This document shows positions 51,041-62,731 of a stretch of DNA of 64,000 nt, piece by piece (position 1 is the first letter of the stretch; each line of letters begins with the position of its first letter). A program made the translations under genes and the position numbers. Source of the DNA: Curtobacterium sp. VKM Ac-2865 (GTDB lineage: Bacteria; Actinomycetota; Actinomycetes; Actinomycetales; Microbacteriaceae); assembly GCF_015350905.1 (NCBI RefSeq), contig NZ_JADKRZ010000005.1, forward strand, positions 1 to 64,000, given 5' to 3'. The notes beneath the pieces were generated by a model. The model had not been told where the DNA came from and ran no database searches. It was given only the letters and a program-made list of their open reading frames with translations.

Positions 51041-52590
51041 GGGCCGACCTGCTCGCGGGCGAGGTCCGCGGCGGTGCGGGACGCTCCGTGCTCGTGGTCC
51101 TCGGCAGCCTCGTCGGGCTCCTCGTCGCCGTGCTGGTGGCGATGGCCGTCATCGACCTCCGCACCGCCGACCCCGCCGCTGCACGCGCCGTCGTCGTCCC
51201 GGTCGGCATGCTCGTCACGCTCGGGTTCACCTTCGTCCCGTTCGCCCTCGGGGGCGCTGACCAGCTCGACCCGCGCCGGTTCGCGGTCTTCGGGGTGAGT
51301 CGACGCGACCTGACCATCGGGCTCGCCCTGGCCGGACTGCTCGGTGTGCCGGTCGTCGGCGTCGCGGTCGTGGCGGTGGCGCAGTCGGCTGCCTGGATGC
51401 GCGGTGCCGGCAGCGGCGTGGTCGGCGTCGTCGCGGCGCTGCTCGTCGTCGCCACGTGCGGGCTGCTCGTCCGCGTCGGGTGCACGCTCGGCGCCTGGCT
51501 GATCGGCGCACACCGGCCGGGCCGAGACGCCGGTTGGTTCGTGGCGTTCGTCGTGGTCGTGCTGCTCGTGTCGGCCGTCCCCCTGCTGCTCGGCGCGGAC
51601 TGGCTCGACCCGCGGAGCGCCGAGCTCCAGCGCATCGCGGACGTCGCCGGGTGGACGCCGTGGGGTGCCGCATGGGCAGCACCGGCCGACATCGCCGCCG
51701 GACGCGTCGGGCGGGGCGTGGTGGAGCTCCTGATCGCGATCGCGGTCGTCGGTCTGCTCGCATGGGCGTGGTGGGGACTCGTCGGGCGCCTGACCAGCAC
51801 CGTCGACGACCGCCCGACGACGCGCACGCACCGCACGCTGGGCTGGTTCGACCGCCTGGGTTCGACGCCGGTCGCCGCCGTCGCGGCCCGCGCACTGACG
51901 TACTGGGGCCGTGACCCGCGCTACCGCACGTCCTACGTGATCCTGCTGTTCGTGCCGATCGTCGTCGTCCCGCTCGGGGTCGCCGGCGTCCCCTGGCACT
52001 GGACGGCGCTCGTCCCGCTGCCGCTCATGGCGGTGATCGCGGGCTTCCTGCCGCACAACGACGTCGCGTACGACAACACGGCCGTGTGGCTGCACGTCGC
52101 GTCCGGGGCTCCGGGGTGGAGCGACCGGCTCGGGCGGCTCACCCCGTTGCTCGTCGTTGGGGTCCCCCTCGTGGTGGCCGGGTCGTGGCTGTCCGCGTGG
52201 CTCTTCGGCGACCTGGCGGCGTTCCCGGTGCTGGTCGGCGTGTGCGTGGGGGCGCTGCTGATCGGGCTCGGCATCTCCAGCGTGGTGTCCGTCCTGCTGT
52301 CCTACCCGACCGTGCGACCGGGTGACCGACCGTTCCAGCAGCCGCAGGCCGCCGGGGTCACCTCGACGGTGTCGCAGTCCGTGACGGTCATCGGGATCCT
52401 GCTGTTCTCGGTGCCGGCCGGCTGGCTCGCCGTGCTGGCGTTCATGGACGACTCCCGGTCCTCCGGCGTGCTCACCCTCGTCGTCGGACTCGCCGTCGGG
52501 GTCGTCGTGCTCGTGGTCGGCGTGTTCGCCGGCGGGCGGGCCTTCGACCGGCGCGGGCCCGACCTGCTCGCGGCGGCGCTCCGCAACTAG
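51016..52590 (+). CDS. ABC exporter permease, 12-helix type
   Basis: 524 residues with roughly 12 Val/Leu/Ala-rich membrane helices in two halves (about 20-260 and 300-524) and a soluble loop containing DDRPTTRTHRTLGWFDRLGS between them. The pairing with the overlapping ATPase defines an ABC-2 type exporter. I see no substrate clue. The TransM-like pattern is common in Microbacteriaceae. ATG 51016 lies 25 bp before the ATPase stop, so translation is coupled. The next gene has its own -10 box. Confidence 0.78.
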   Translation: MVAQLLRLRADLLAGEVRGGAGRSVLVVLGSLVGLLVAVLVAMAVIDLRTADPAAARAVVVPVGMLVTLGFTFVPFALGGADQLDPRRFAVFGVSRRDLTIGLALAGLLGVPVVGVAVVAVAQSAAWMRGAGSGVVGVVAALLVVATCGLLVRVGCTLGAWLIGAHRPGRDAGWFVAFVVVVLLVSAVPLLLGADWLDPRSAELQRIADVAGWTPWGAAWAAPADIAAGRVGRGVVELLIAIAVVGLLAWAWWGLVGRLTSTVDDRPTTRTHRTLGWFDRLGSTPVAAVAARALTYWGRDPRYRTSYVILLFVPIVVVPLGVAGVPWHWTALVPLPLMAVIAGFLPHNDVAYDNTAVWLHVASGAPGWSDRLGRLTPLLVVGVPLVVAGSWLSAWLFGDLAAFPVLVGVCVGALLIGLGISSVVSVLLSYPTVRPGDRPFQQPQAAGVTSTVSQSVTVIGILLFSVPAGWLAVLAFMDDSRSSGVLTLVVGLAVGVVVLVVGVFAGGRAFDRRGPDLLAAALRN

Positions 52591-52613
52591 CGACGCGCCA
52601 CGCACGACCGTCG

Positions 52614-52619
52614 TACTCT
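52614..52619 (+). promoter_or_regulatory. -10 box of the DUF3039 gene
   Basis: TACTCT ends 6 nt before ATG 52626. Confidence 0.5.
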
Positions 52620-52625
52620 TGACCC

Positions 52626-52889
52626 ATGAGCATGACGGAACCCGGCGGCGGCGGACTCGACGTGATGGACCGCGAGCTCGAGAAGCTCCTCGAGGAAGAG
52701 GCGATCGAGCCCGGCGACCACGAGCGGTTCTCGCACTACGTCAAGAAGGACAAGATCCTGCAGTCGGCCCTGAGCGGCAAGCCCGTCAAGGCCCTGTGCG
52801 GCAAGAAGTGGATCCCGGGGCGTGACCCGGAGAAGTTCCCGGTCTGCCCCGACTGCAAGGCCATCTACGAGAAGATGAAGTCCGAGTAG
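52626..52889 (+). CDS. DUF3039 family small zinc-ribbon-like protein
   Basis: 87 residues, matching DUF3039. His37 (FSHYVKK), Cys58 (ALCGKKW), Cys74 and Cys77 (VCPDC) form a likely zinc site. The N-terminal helix is acidic and Leu-rich (LEKLLEEEAIEPGD). The family is actinobacterial and uncharacterised; the zinc site is inferred from spacing. It is leaderless by the -10 position. It is convergent with pncB, only 4 bp between stops. Confidence 0.87.
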   Translation: MSMTEPGGGGLDVMDRELEKLLEEEAIEPGDHERFSHYVKKDKILQSALSGKPVKALCGKKWIPGRDPEKFPVCPDCKAIYEKMKSE

Positions 52890-52893
52890 CAGC

Positions 52894-54180
52894 TCAGACG
52901 ATCAGCGTCGGGATCGCCGAGTCACCCCGGCCGATCCGGGCCGCGTCCGCGGGCAGCTCCGCCTTCGCACCCTTGTGGTGGGCACGAGCGGCCTCGACAC
53001 CGCGTTCGCCGAGGAACGCCGGGTCGACCTCCCCGTGGGTGACGACGGGCACCATCAGCGCCCGCTCGTCCGCGCCGAGTGCGCCGGAGGTGCGGACGAC
53101 CTCGGCCGTGGCGATGCCGTTGCGGAGTCGGCGTCCGGCGTCCTTCCGGCCGCCGACTGACGCTTTCTCGGCGGACTTCTTCGCGACGGACACCCACTCG
53201 CCGGCGTCGGTCTGGTGCGCGACGAGCTTGAACACCATGCCGGCGGCCGGGTGCCCGGAGCCCGAGACGACCGACGTGCCGACGCCGTAGGAGTCGACCG
53301 GGGCCGCCCGGAGCGCCGCGATCGTGTACTCGTCGAGGTCGTTCGTCACGGTGATCTTGGTGCCCGTCGCCCCGAGCCGGTCGAGCTGTGCACGGACGGC
53401 GGCCACGACGGAGGGCAGGTCGCCGCTGTCGATCCGGACGGCCCCGAGCCGGCCGGAGGTCAGGCGGACGGCGGTGTCGACCGCGGCCTCGATGTCGTAG
53501 GTGTCGACGAGCAGCGTGGTGCCGTCCCCGAGGGCGTCGAGCTGCGACCGGAAGGCCGTCTCCTCGGAGTCGTGCAGCAGCGTGAACGCGTGCGCGGCGG
53601 TCCCCATGGTCGGGATGCCCCAGGTGCGTCCGGCCTCGAGGTTGCTCGTCGCCCCGAACCCGGCGATGTACGCGGCGCGGGCGGCGGCGACCGCGTTCCA
53701 CTCCCCGGTGCGGCGGGAACCCATCTCGGCGAGCGGGCGCCGGTCGGCCGCCGACACCATGCGCGCTGCGGCGGAGGCGATGGCGGAGTCGGCGTTGAAG
53801 ATCGACAGCGCGAGGGTCTCGAGCAGCACGGACTCAGCGAACGTGCCCTCGATCTGCAGCACGGGGGAGTTCGGGAAGAACACCTCGCCCTCGCGGTACG
53901 CCCGGACGTCGCCGGTGAACCGGTAGTCGGCCAGCCACGACGCGGTGCCGCCGTCGATGACGCCGCGACCCTGCAGGAAGGCGATCTCGTCGTCGCCGAA
54001 CCGGAACTCGGTCAGCGCGGTCAGGAAGCGTCCCAGCCCCGCCGCGACCCCGTACCGTCGCCCGTCCGGCAGCCGCCTGGCGAACACCTCGAAGACGCAG
54101 CGCCGGTCAGCGGTGCCGTCCTTCAGGGCGGCGTCGACCATGGTGAGTTCGTACTGGTCCGTCAGGAGCGCGGTGGTCAC
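52894..54180 (-). CDS. pncB: Nicotinate phosphoribosyltransferase
   Basis: 428 residues. It condenses nicotinate with PRPP in the Preiss-Handler NAD salvage pathway. Visible motifs are [14 protein letters not shown] at the N-terminus, the active-site region [35 protein letters not shown] (the phosphorylated His region in this family), and [12 protein letters not shown]. The GTG start is leaderless (TAGTGT 7 nt upstream). It is divergent from murI. NudC, also in the window, acts on NAD turnover. Confidence 0.92.
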   Translation of the reverse strand: MTTALLTDQYELTMVDAALKDGTADRRCVFEVFARRLPDGRRYGVAAGLGRFLTALTEFRFGDDEIAFLQGRGVIDGGTASWLADYRFTGDVRAYREGEVFFPNSPVLQIEGTFAESVLLETLALSIFNADSAIASAAARMVSAADRRPLAEMGSRRTGEWNAVAAARAAYIAGFGATSNLEAGRTWGIPTMGTAAHAFTLLHDSEETAFRSQLDALGDGTTLLVDTYDIEAAVDTAVRLTSGRLGAVRIDSGDLPSVVAAVRAQLDRLGATGTKITVTNDLDEYTIAALRAAPVDSYGVGTSVVSGSGHPAAGMVFKLVAHQTDAGEWVSVAKKSAEKASVGGRKDAGRRLRNGIATAEVVRTSGALGADERALMVPVVTHGEVDPAFLGERGVEAARAHHKGAKAELPADAARIGRGDSAIPTLIV

Positions 54181-54187
54181 CTCCCCG

Positions 54188-54256
54188 ACACTACAGAAAC
54201 CCGGACGGTGGGGAGGCTCGGGGGACGCCCGCGACGTCGGCGCACGTCGGTACGCT
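54188..54256. promoter_or_regulatory. Divergent leaderless promoters of pncB and murI
   Basis: TAGTGT on the minus strand (54193-54188) is 7 nt before the pncB GTG; TACGCT (54251-54256) is 7 nt before the murI GTG. Between them lies a GGAGGCTCGG copy of the dispersed motif (54212-54221). Confidence 0.5.
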
Positions 54257-54263
54257 GGTCACC

Positions 54264-55121
54264 GTGACGGATGCACCGATCGGAGTCTTCGACAGTGGCG
54301 TCGGCGGCCTGACGGTCGCCCGCGCGATCATCGACCAGCTCCCACGCGAGAGCATCCGGTACGTGGGCGACACACTGCACTCCCCGTACGGCCCGAAGCC
54401 GATCGCCGACGTCCGCCGCTACGCGCTGCAGGTCATGGACGACCTGGTCGAGCAGGGCGTGAAGGCCCTCGTCATCGCGTGCAACACGGCGTCCTCCGCC
54501 GTGCTCCGTGACGCGCGCGAACGCTACGAGCAGGCGTACGGCATCCCCGTGGTCGAGGTCATCCAGCCCGCAGCCCGTGCCGCCGTCAAGCAGACCAGGA
54601 CCGGCCGGATCGGGGTCATCGGCACGGTCGGCACCATCGCGTCCCGCTCGTACGAGGATGCCTTCGCGGTCGCCGCCGACGTCACGCTGACCCTCGCCGC
54701 CTGCCCGCGCTTCGTCGAGTTCGTCGAGGCCGGGGACACCTCCTCGCCCGAGCTGCGCGAGGTCGCGGCCGGCTACCTCGCGCCGATCCGGGCCGCCGAC
54801 GTCGACACCCTCGTGCTCGGGTGCACCCACTACCCGCTGATGTCCGCCGCGATCCAGTACGTGATGGGGCCGGACGTCACGCTGGTCTCGAGCGCCGAGG
54901 AGACCGCCAACGACGTCTACCGTCGCCTGGTCGAACACGGCCTGGAACGCACCACCACCGAGCCACCGAGCTACGCGTTCGAGGCCACCGGCGTCGACGA
55001 GGACGCCTTCCTGCGGCTCGCCCGCCGGTTCCTCGGCCCCGAGATCGTCAACGTCGGCCACCTCGAGACCGCCAGCATCCCGGTACAACCCAGTGTCACC
55101 CTGCCCAGAGGGCGTGCCTGA
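54264..55121 (+). CDS. murI: Glutamate racemase
   Basis: 285 residues. It interconverts L- and D-glutamate for peptidoglycan. The two catalytic cysteines are Cys73 in [10 protein letters not shown] and Cys187 in VLGCTHYPL; the N-terminal [13 protein letters not shown] loop is intact, as is the GDTLHSPYG motif. The GTG start is leaderless. It precedes rph and rdgB on the same strand, an order common in actinobacteria; the 74-bp gap to rph contains another GAGCCTCC motif and rph has its own ribosome-binding site. Confidence 0.95.
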   Translation: MTDAPIGVFDSGVGGLTVARAIIDQLPRESIRYVGDTLHSPYGPKPIADVRRYALQVMDDLVEQGVKALVIACNTASSAVLRDARERYEQAYGIPVVEVIQPAARAAVKQTRTGRIGVIGTVGTIASRSYEDAFAVAADVTLTLAACPRFVEFVEAGDTSSPELREVAAGYLAPIRAADVDTLVLGCTHYPLMSAAIQYVMGPDVTLVSSAEETANDVYRRLVEHGLERTTTEPPSYAFEATGVDEDAFLRLARRFLGPEIVNVGHLETASIPVQPSVTLPRGRA

Positions 55122-55195
55122 GCGGCGACCAGCCGCCGGACGCGACCCACCCCGACCACCCGCACCGAGCCTCCAGGCCGGACCGAGAGGACCAC

Positions 55196-55927
55196 ATGAC
55201 CACCCGCATCGACGGTCGATCCACGACCGAACACCGTCCCGTCACGATCGAACGCGGCTGGAGCACCCAGGCCGAGGGCAGCGCGCTCATCTCGTTCGGC
55301 AACACCAGGGTGCTCTGCACCGCGTCCTTCACCAACGGCGTGCCGCGCTGGATGGCCGGCAAGGGCAGCGGCTGGGTCACCGCCGAGTACTCGATGCTGC
55401 CGCGCTCCACGAACGAGCGCATGCAGCGCGAGTCGATCAAGGGCAAGGTCGGCGGGCGCACGCACGAGATCTCGCGGCTCATCGGTCGGTCGCTCCGCGC
55501 GGTCGTCGACATGAAGGCGCTCGGCGAGAACACCCTGGTGCTCGACTGCGACGTGCTGCAGGCCGACGGCGGCACCCGCACCGCGTCGATCACCGGGGCC
55601 TACGTGGCCATGGCCGACGCGATCGAGTGGGGCCGCGGCAAGGGGTTCATCGCGAAGAAGGCGACGCCGCTGACCGACAGCGTGCAGGCCATCTCCGTGG
55701 GGATCGTCAAGGGCGAGCCGATGCTCGACCTGGCGTACACCGAGGACTCGGCCGCCGACACCGACATGAACATCGTCACGACCGGGTCGGGCACGTTCAT
55801 CGAGGTGCAGGGCACTGCCGAGCACGCGCCCTTCGACCGGGACGAGCTGAACGTGCTGCTCGACCTCGGGCTCGCCGGCAACCGCTCGCTCGCGGCCGTC
55901 CAGAAGACCGCGCTGGGGATCGCGTGA
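55196..55927 (+). CDS. rph: Ribonuclease PH
   Basis: 243 residues. A phosphorolytic 3'-5' exoribonuclease that trims tRNA 3' ends; it acts as a hexamer. Conserved features are the phosphate-binding Arg in [17 protein letters not shown], the acidic SADTDMN segment near residue 180, and [20 protein letters not shown]. The ATG start has GAGAGGA 4-5 nt upstream. It overlaps rdgB by 4 bp. Length and all motifs are normal. Confidence 0.95.
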   Translation: MTTRIDGRSTTEHRPVTIERGWSTQAEGSALISFGNTRVLCTASFTNGVPRWMAGKGSGWVTAEYSMLPRSTNERMQRESIKGKVGGRTHEISRLIGRSLRAVVDMKALGENTLVLDCDVLQADGGTRTASITGAYVAMADAIEWGRGKGFIAKKATPLTDSVQAISVGIVKGEPMLDLAYTEDSAADTDMNIVTTGSGTFIEVQGTAEHAPFDRDELNVLLDLGLAGNRSLAAVQKTALGIA

Positions 55928-56514
55928 GCCGCGCCGTCGTCCTGGCCACCCACAACCAGGGCAAGGTCGTCGAGCTGCGGGACATCCTCGGCGACGCCCT
56001 GGGCACCGGGGTGGAGCTGCAGGGGTACGACGGCCCGGAGCCCGTCGAGGACGGCGACACCTACGCCGCGAACGCGCTGATCAAGGCACGGGCAGCAGTC
56101 GCGCACACGGGGCTGCCCGCGCTGGCGGACGACTCCGGCATCGCGGTCGACGCCCTCGGGGGAGCGCCGGGCATCCACTCGGCGCGGTACGCGGGCCCCC
56201 GCTCGGACGCGGACAACATCGCGTTGCTGCTGACGAACCTCGAGGGCGTCGTGGAGCGCACGGCCGCGTTCGTCTGCGCCGCCGCGTTCGTCACGCCCGC
56301 CGGGGTCGAGCACGTCATCGAGGCCGTGTGGAACGGCGAGGTCCTGACCGCGCCCGTGGGTGACGGCGGCCACGGGTACGACCCGGTCTTCCAGCCGGAC
56401 GACGCGGAGAAGTCCTCGGCGGAGCTGACGCGTGCCGAGAAGAACGCGCTCTCGCACCGGGCGAAGGCGTTCCGGGGGATCGCGCCGATCGTGCGGGAGT
56501 ACTTCGCCGAGTAG
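55924..56514 (+). CDS. rdgB: dITP/XTP pyrophosphatase (RdgB/HAM1)
   Basis: 196 residues. It removes non-canonical purine nucleoside triphosphates from the pool. Signature residues are [14 protein letters not shown] at the N-terminus, [37 protein letters not shown] and [19 protein letters not shown] with SHRAKAF near the end. The GTG overlaps the rph stop (GTGA), so the two are coupled. A 21-bp terminator follows. Confidence 0.95.
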   Translation: MSRAVVLATHNQGKVVELRDILGDALGTGVELQGYDGPEPVEDGDTYAANALIKARAAVAHTGLPALADDSGIAVDALGGAPGIHSARYAGPRSDADNIALLLTNLEGVVERTAAFVCAAAFVTPAGVEHVIEAVWNGEVLTAPVGDGGHGYDPVFQPDDAEKSSAELTRAEKNALSHRAKAFRGIAPIVREYFAE

Positions 56515-56562
56515 GGCGGTGCGTCTCGGCGCCGTCGTGGCGTCGGCTGGCTCCGCACAACG

Positions 56563-56606
56563 GAAACCGCCTCGCACCACGGAAGTCCGTGGTGCGAGGC
56601 GGTTTC
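56563..56606. terminator. Very long perfect terminator between rdgB and DedA
   Basis: 56563-56583 pairs without mismatch with 56586-56606 (closing over GGAAGTCC), ending GGTTTCT. It serves the convergent rdgB and dedA genes. Confidence 0.92.
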
Positions 56607-56628
56607 TGTGGTGCGGGGTCGACTCGCG

Positions 56629-57315
56629 CTACTCGGCCGTCGAGATCCCCTGCTCGTGCTTCTTCGCCTTGCGCACGTTCCGGACGTAGGTGAGCACCAT
56701 CGGGACGACCGTCACGACGACGGCGGCGAGCAGGATCACGTCGATGTACTCGCGGACGATGTGCGCCACGAACGGGATGTGGCCGATGAAGTACCCGAGG
56801 AACGTCACGCCGACACCCCAGATGACCGCGCCGATCGCGTTGTACAGCGAGTACTTCCGGTAGTTCATCCGACCGACGCCGGCGGCGATCGGGGCGAACG
56901 TCCGGACGACGGGCACGAAGCGCGCGAGGATGACGGCGAGGGCGCCGAAGCGGTGGAAGAAGGCGTTCGTGCGGTCGACGTTGGCCTTGGAGAACAGACC
57001 GCTCTCCTTGCGCTCGAAGATCGGTGGACCGGCCTTCTTGCCGATGAGGTAGCCGAGCTCACCACCGAGGAACGCGGACGCGCCGATCATCAGCGCGGCG
57101 ACCCAGATCGGGATCCCGCCGATCTCCCCGCCGCGGTCGAACGCGAACAGGCCGGTGATGACGAGCAGGCTGTCGCCCGGGAACACGAAGCCGATCAGCA
57201 GGCCGGTCTCGGCGAACACGATGGCGCAGACCACGAGCACGGCCACGGCCCCGAAGTGGTCGAGGATGTACTGCGGATCCAGCCATGGGATCAGGGCGAG
57301 TGCGACGCTGTGCAT
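56629..57315 (-). CDS. DedA family membrane protein
   Basis: 228 residues with the DedA/SNARE-associated core: an N-terminal re-entrant region, ETGLLIGFVFPGDSLLV, FLGGELGYLIGKKAG, and the key FHRFGALAVILARFVPVVRTFAPIAAGVGRMNYRKY segment with its conserved Arg pair and Pro. Later helices are GAVIWGVGVTFLGYFIG and ILLAAVVVTVVPMVLTYV. Some DedA proteins flip undecaprenyl phosphate or phospholipids; that would suit the glycopolymer cluster in this genome, but the substrate is unproven. ATG 57315 has GGAAGAA 3-5 nt upstream. Confidence 0.9.
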   Translation of the reverse strand: MHSVALALIPWLDPQYILDHFGAVAVLVVCAIVFAETGLLIGFVFPGDSLLVITGLFAFDRGGEIGGIPIWVAALMIGASAFLGGELGYLIGKKAGPPIFERKESGLFSKANVDRTNAFFHRFGALAVILARFVPVVRTFAPIAAGVGRMNYRKYSLYNAIGAVIWGVGVTFLGYFIGHIPFVAHIVREYIDVILLAAVVVTVVPMVLTYVRNVRKAKKHEQGISTAE

Positions 57316-57418
57316 GCTTCTTCCGGTCGTGCTGGTGCGGAGACGGGAGGGTCACCCGCAGGACGAGGGTACAGCGCGGGTGTGTCCGGCCCGTCCTCCG
57401 ATCGGACGAGATGCGCGA

Positions 57419-57462
57419 GGACGCACGACTGGTGCGGAAGGGACGCACGACTGGTGCGGAAG
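57419..57462. repeat. 22-bp perfect tandem duplication at the 3' end of tRNA-Leu
   Basis: GGACGCACGACTGGTGCGGAAG occurs at 57419-57440 and again at 57441-57462. The second copy contains the encoded CCA and the 3' acceptor bases of tRNA-Leu (57452 onward), so the first copy is a detached duplicate of the tRNA 3' end. Confidence 0.92.
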
Positions 57463-57534
57463 GAGGGACTCGAACCCTCACGCCTGAGCACAGGAACCTA
57501 AATCCTGCGTGTCTACCGATTCCACCACTCCCGC
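57452..57534 (-). tRNA. tRNA-Leu (TAG)
   Basis: 83 nt including encoded CCA. The acceptor arm GCGGGAG pairs with CTTCCGC (one G:T). The anticodon stem CAGGA/TCCTG encloses TTTAGGT with anticodon TAG. There is a long variable arm (class II, GTGCTCAGGCGT region) and a T-arm GGGTTCGAGTCCC. The 176 bp from here to the MFS gene stop hold no feature that I can support. Confidence 0.93.
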
Positions 57535-57710
57535 GAGCACCGACAGCGTACCGAGCCGAGGCCGCACGGTGCGCGTCCGCTCGGCTGGTGCGAGCTCGAC
57601 CACGTGGTGCGGGGGCAGGACCGCGCACGGGGTGTGCAACCTCGCACCAGGCGGAATCACGGGCCGCACTCGCCGCACTCGCCGCCCCGCCGCCCGAGGC
57701 CGCCGGGCGC

Positions 57711-59003
57711 TCAGCGCAGGCGTCGGGGCAGGTACCGCGGCACGTAGCGGAGCAGGACACCGGCCCCGACGAGCCCGAGCACGCCCATCACCCCGCTGGC
57801 GACGGCGATCGTGGCCACCGCGGTGATCCCCGAGATGAGCAGCGGAGCCGCCGCCTGCCCGAGGTCGCCCGTGAACCGCCACGCCCCGAGGAACGGTGCC
57901 GGGTTCCCCCGCGGGGCGAGGTCGGCGCCGAGGGTCATCAGGATCCCGGACCCGACGCCGTTCGCGAGCGACATCCCCATCGCGATCCCGACGAACCACC
58001 CCACGCGGGCGTCGAGGTGCCCGCTCCACGCGAGCAGGAAGTAGCTGATGCTGAGCCCGAGCATGCACGGCAGGGCGCTCGCGAGCCGCCCCCACCGGTC
58101 CATGATCTGACCGCTCGTGTAGAACAGCGCGAAGTCGACGGCTCCCGCGATGCCGATGACCAGGGCGGCGGTCGCGTCGTCGAGCCCGACACTGACCGCC
58201 CAGAGCGGCAGGATCACCTGGCGCCCGGCGCGCATCGCCCCGATCAGGCCCGCCCCGCTGCCGAGCCGCAGCAGCACGGCTCGGTTGGCGGCGATGGTGC
58301 GGAACAGCCCGTGCGACTCCTGCTGCACCAGGACCGCGCCCGTGTCGGTCGCGTCGTCTGCGGCTCCGCCGTCCTGTCGGTCCGGACGGGAGGCTCGGCT
58401 CGGCCGTCGCAGACCGCGCACGCCCGTCGCGGGGTCGCGCAGCACGAGCAGGGTCACCGCCGCCGCGAGGCAGCAGACGACGTGGATCCAGAAGGCGCTC
58501 TGCGTGGTGCCGGTGAGGTGGACGACGCCGGCGGCGATGAACGGGCCGACGAAGTACCCGAAGCGGAAGACGCCGCCGAGGCTCGACAGCGCGCGGGCCC
58601 GGACGGCGAGGGGGATCGCGGTGGTCATGTAGGCGTGCCGTGCCAGGGCGAAGACCGCCGTGGAGAGCCCGACGAGGAACACCCCGACCGCGAGCACGAC
58701 GGGGTTCGGCGCGACCGTGCAGACGACCAGGCCGACGACGGACACCAGCGCGGCGCCGATCATCGCGTTGCGCTCCCCGATCCGTGCCACGACGACGCCG
58801 GACGGCACGTCGCCGATGAGCTCGCCGACCAGGATGAGCGACGCGACGAACCCGGCGATCGCCAGGCTCGCGCCGAGGGAGTCGGCGGCGATCGGGATGA
58901 TCGGGATGATCGCGCCCTCGCCGATCGCGAAGAGCGCGGCGGGCAGGAACCCGGACAGCAGCACGGCCTTGAAGTCGAAGGGGGAGGGCTCGGCAGTCGT
59001 CAT
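57711..59003 (-). CDS. Major facilitator superfamily transporter
   Basis: 430 residues with 12 predicted helices. The conserved loop 2-3 motif region is [19 protein letters not shown], a variant of the MFS DxxGRR motif, and [14 protein letters not shown] lies in helix 5. The central loop (about 195-225) is hydrophilic, [18 protein letters not shown], and its DNA contains the dispersed 15-mer (58384-58398). Substrate unknown; a drug or small-metabolite exporter is likely by fold. ATG 59003 has GGAG 6 nt upstream and is preferred to GTG 59015. Divergent from mnmA. Confidence 0.85.
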   Translation of the reverse strand: MTTAEPSPFDFKAVLLSGFLPAALFAIGEGAIIPIIPIAADSLGASLAIAGFVASLILVGELIGDVPSGVVVARIGERNAMIGAALVSVVGLVVCTVAPNPVVLAVGVFLVGLSTAVFALARHAYMTTAIPLAVRARALSSLGGVFRFGYFVGPFIAAGVVHLTGTTQSAFWIHVVCCLAAAVTLLVLRDPATGVRGLRRPSRASRPDRQDGGAADDATDTGAVLVQQESHGLFRTIAANRAVLLRLGSGAGLIGAMRAGRQVILPLWAVSVGLDDATAALVIGIAGAVDFALFYTSGQIMDRWGRLASALPCMLGLSISYFLLAWSGHLDARVGWFVGIAMGMSLANGVGSGILMTLGADLAPRGNPAPFLGAWRFTGDLGQAAAPLLISGITAVATIAVASGVMGVLGLVGAGVLLRYVPRYLPRRLR

Positions 59004-59034
59004 CGCGGACTCCACGGTACGCCCGGGGCGGAGT

Positions 59035-59040
59035 TACCCT
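59035..59040 (+). promoter_or_regulatory. -10 box of mnmA
   Basis: TACCCT ends 6 nt before ATG 59047. Confidence 0.5.
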
Positions 59041-59046
59041 GGACGC

Positions 59047-60153
59047 ATGCGTGTTCTGGCGGCGATGAGCGGTGGTGTCGACTCGGCGGTGGCCGCAGCC
59101 CGGGCGGTGGACGCCGGCCACGACGTGGTCGGGGTGCACCTGGCGCTGAGCCGGATGCCGGGGACCCTCCGCACCGGCAGCCGTGGGTGCTGCACCATCG
59201 AGGACTCGATGGACGCCCAGCGCGCCGCGTCGGCCCTCGGGATCCCGTACTACGTGTGGGACTTCTCGGCGCGCTTCAAGGAGGACGTCGTCGACGACTT
59301 CGTGGCCGAGTACCAGGCCGGTCGCACGCCGAACCCCTGCATGCGCTGCAACGAGCGGATCAAGTTCGCCGCGCTCCTCGAGAAGGCGCTGGCCCTCGGG
59401 TTCGACGCCGTCTGCACCGGGCACTACGCCTCGATGGTCACGGGCCCGGACGGCTCCCGCGAGCTCCACCGCTCGGCGGCGTGGGCGAAGGACCAGTCCT
59501 ACGTGCTCGGCGTGCTGACGGCCGAGCAGCTCCAGCACGCGATGTTCCCCCTCGGGGCCACCCCGTCGAAGGACGAGGTCCGTGCCGAGGCCGCTGCCAG
59601 GGGCCTGACGGTCGCGCAGAAGCCCGACTCGTACGACATCTGCTTCATCCCGGACGGTGACACCCGCGGCTGGCTCGCCGACCGCGTCGGGACCGCTCCC
59701 GGCGACGTGGTGGAGCGCGACGGCACCGTCGTCGGCGCGCACGACGGCGCCACGGGCTACACGGTCGGACAGCGTCGCGGCCTGGCGCTCGGCCGGCCTG
59801 CACCGGACGGCAAGCCCCGGTTCGTGCTCGAGATCCGGCCGAAGGACAACACCGTCGTCGTCGGCCCGAAGGAGGCGCTCGCCGTGTCCTCGATGTCCGG
59901 CTCGCGCTTCACCTGGGCGGGCTCCGCTCCCGCCGACCCGGCGACGCCCTTCGCCTGCGACGTGCAGATCCGCGCGCACGCCGACCCGGTGCCGGCGACC
60001 GCCCGGGTCGAGGACGGCATGCTCGTCATCGACGTCGACGAGCCGCTGCACGGGGTGGCCCCCGGCCAGACCGCCGTCGTCTACGTCGGCACCCGGGTGC
60101 TCGGACAGTGCACGATCGACACCGCGGTCAGCGCCGTCCCCGTCGAGGCCTGA
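59047..60153 (+). CDS. mnmA: tRNA 2-thiouridine(34) synthase MnmA
   Basis: 368 residues. It thiolates U34 of Lys, Glu and Gln tRNAs. The PP-loop SGGVDSA (8-14) binds ATP; the catalytic Cys pair is in [12 protein letters not shown] (about 96) and in [11 protein letters not shown] (about 198). The middle beta domain and C-terminal beta barrel (about 280-365) are complete. The ATG start is leaderless. ligA follows after 65 bp on the same strand, with its own -10-like TAGAAC box. Confidence 0.95.
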   Translation: MRVLAAMSGGVDSAVAAARAVDAGHDVVGVHLALSRMPGTLRTGSRGCCTIEDSMDAQRAASALGIPYYVWDFSARFKEDVVDDFVAEYQAGRTPNPCMRCNERIKFAALLEKALALGFDAVCTGHYASMVTGPDGSRELHRSAAWAKDQSYVLGVLTAEQLQHAMFPLGATPSKDEVRAEAAARGLTVAQKPDSYDICFIPDGDTRGWLADRVGTAPGDVVERDGTVVGAHDGATGYTVGQRRGLALGRPAPDGKPRFVLEIRPKDNTVVVGPKEALAVSSMSGSRFTWAGSAPADPATPFACDVQIRAHADPVPATARVEDGMLVIDVDEPLHGVAPGQTAVVYVGTRVLGQCTIDTAVSAVPVEA

Positions 60154-60209
60154 ACCCGCCGCTCCCGGGGCGCGCGGCCGCTGACGCGAGGGTCGGTGGC
60201 TCCCTGTAG

Positions 60210-62573
<2,364 letters not shown>

Positions 62574-62705
62574 CCCGACGGACAAGCACGTTCCGGCTTC
62601 GAGCGCACGCAGCGACGCGCCGAATTCCGGTCCCCAATTCGGGGTACAAGTTGCAACGAGCACGGCCGATTCCGGCCATTTCTCCGTAGACTCGACAGAG
62701 CATCA

Positions 62706-62731
62706 CCTGTCGTCTTCAGGGAGACGACAGG
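62706..62731 (+). promoter_or_regulatory. 5' UTR hairpin directly abutting the DUF1023 start codon
   Basis: CCTGTCGTCT (62706-62715) and AGACGACAGG (62722-62731) form a perfect 10-bp stem with loop TCAGGG. The only Shine-Dalgarno-like bases (AGGG) are in the loop, and ATG 62732 starts immediately after the stem. A TAGACT -10 at 62697-62702 would put the start site at or just before the stem. Confidence 0.6.

Noticed and set aside
57419-57534. Prophage or genomic island attachment site at tRNA-Leu
   Set aside because: The 3' end is duplicated, but the copies are adjacent and no integrase or foreign gene lies nearby, so only a possible remnant can be claimed.
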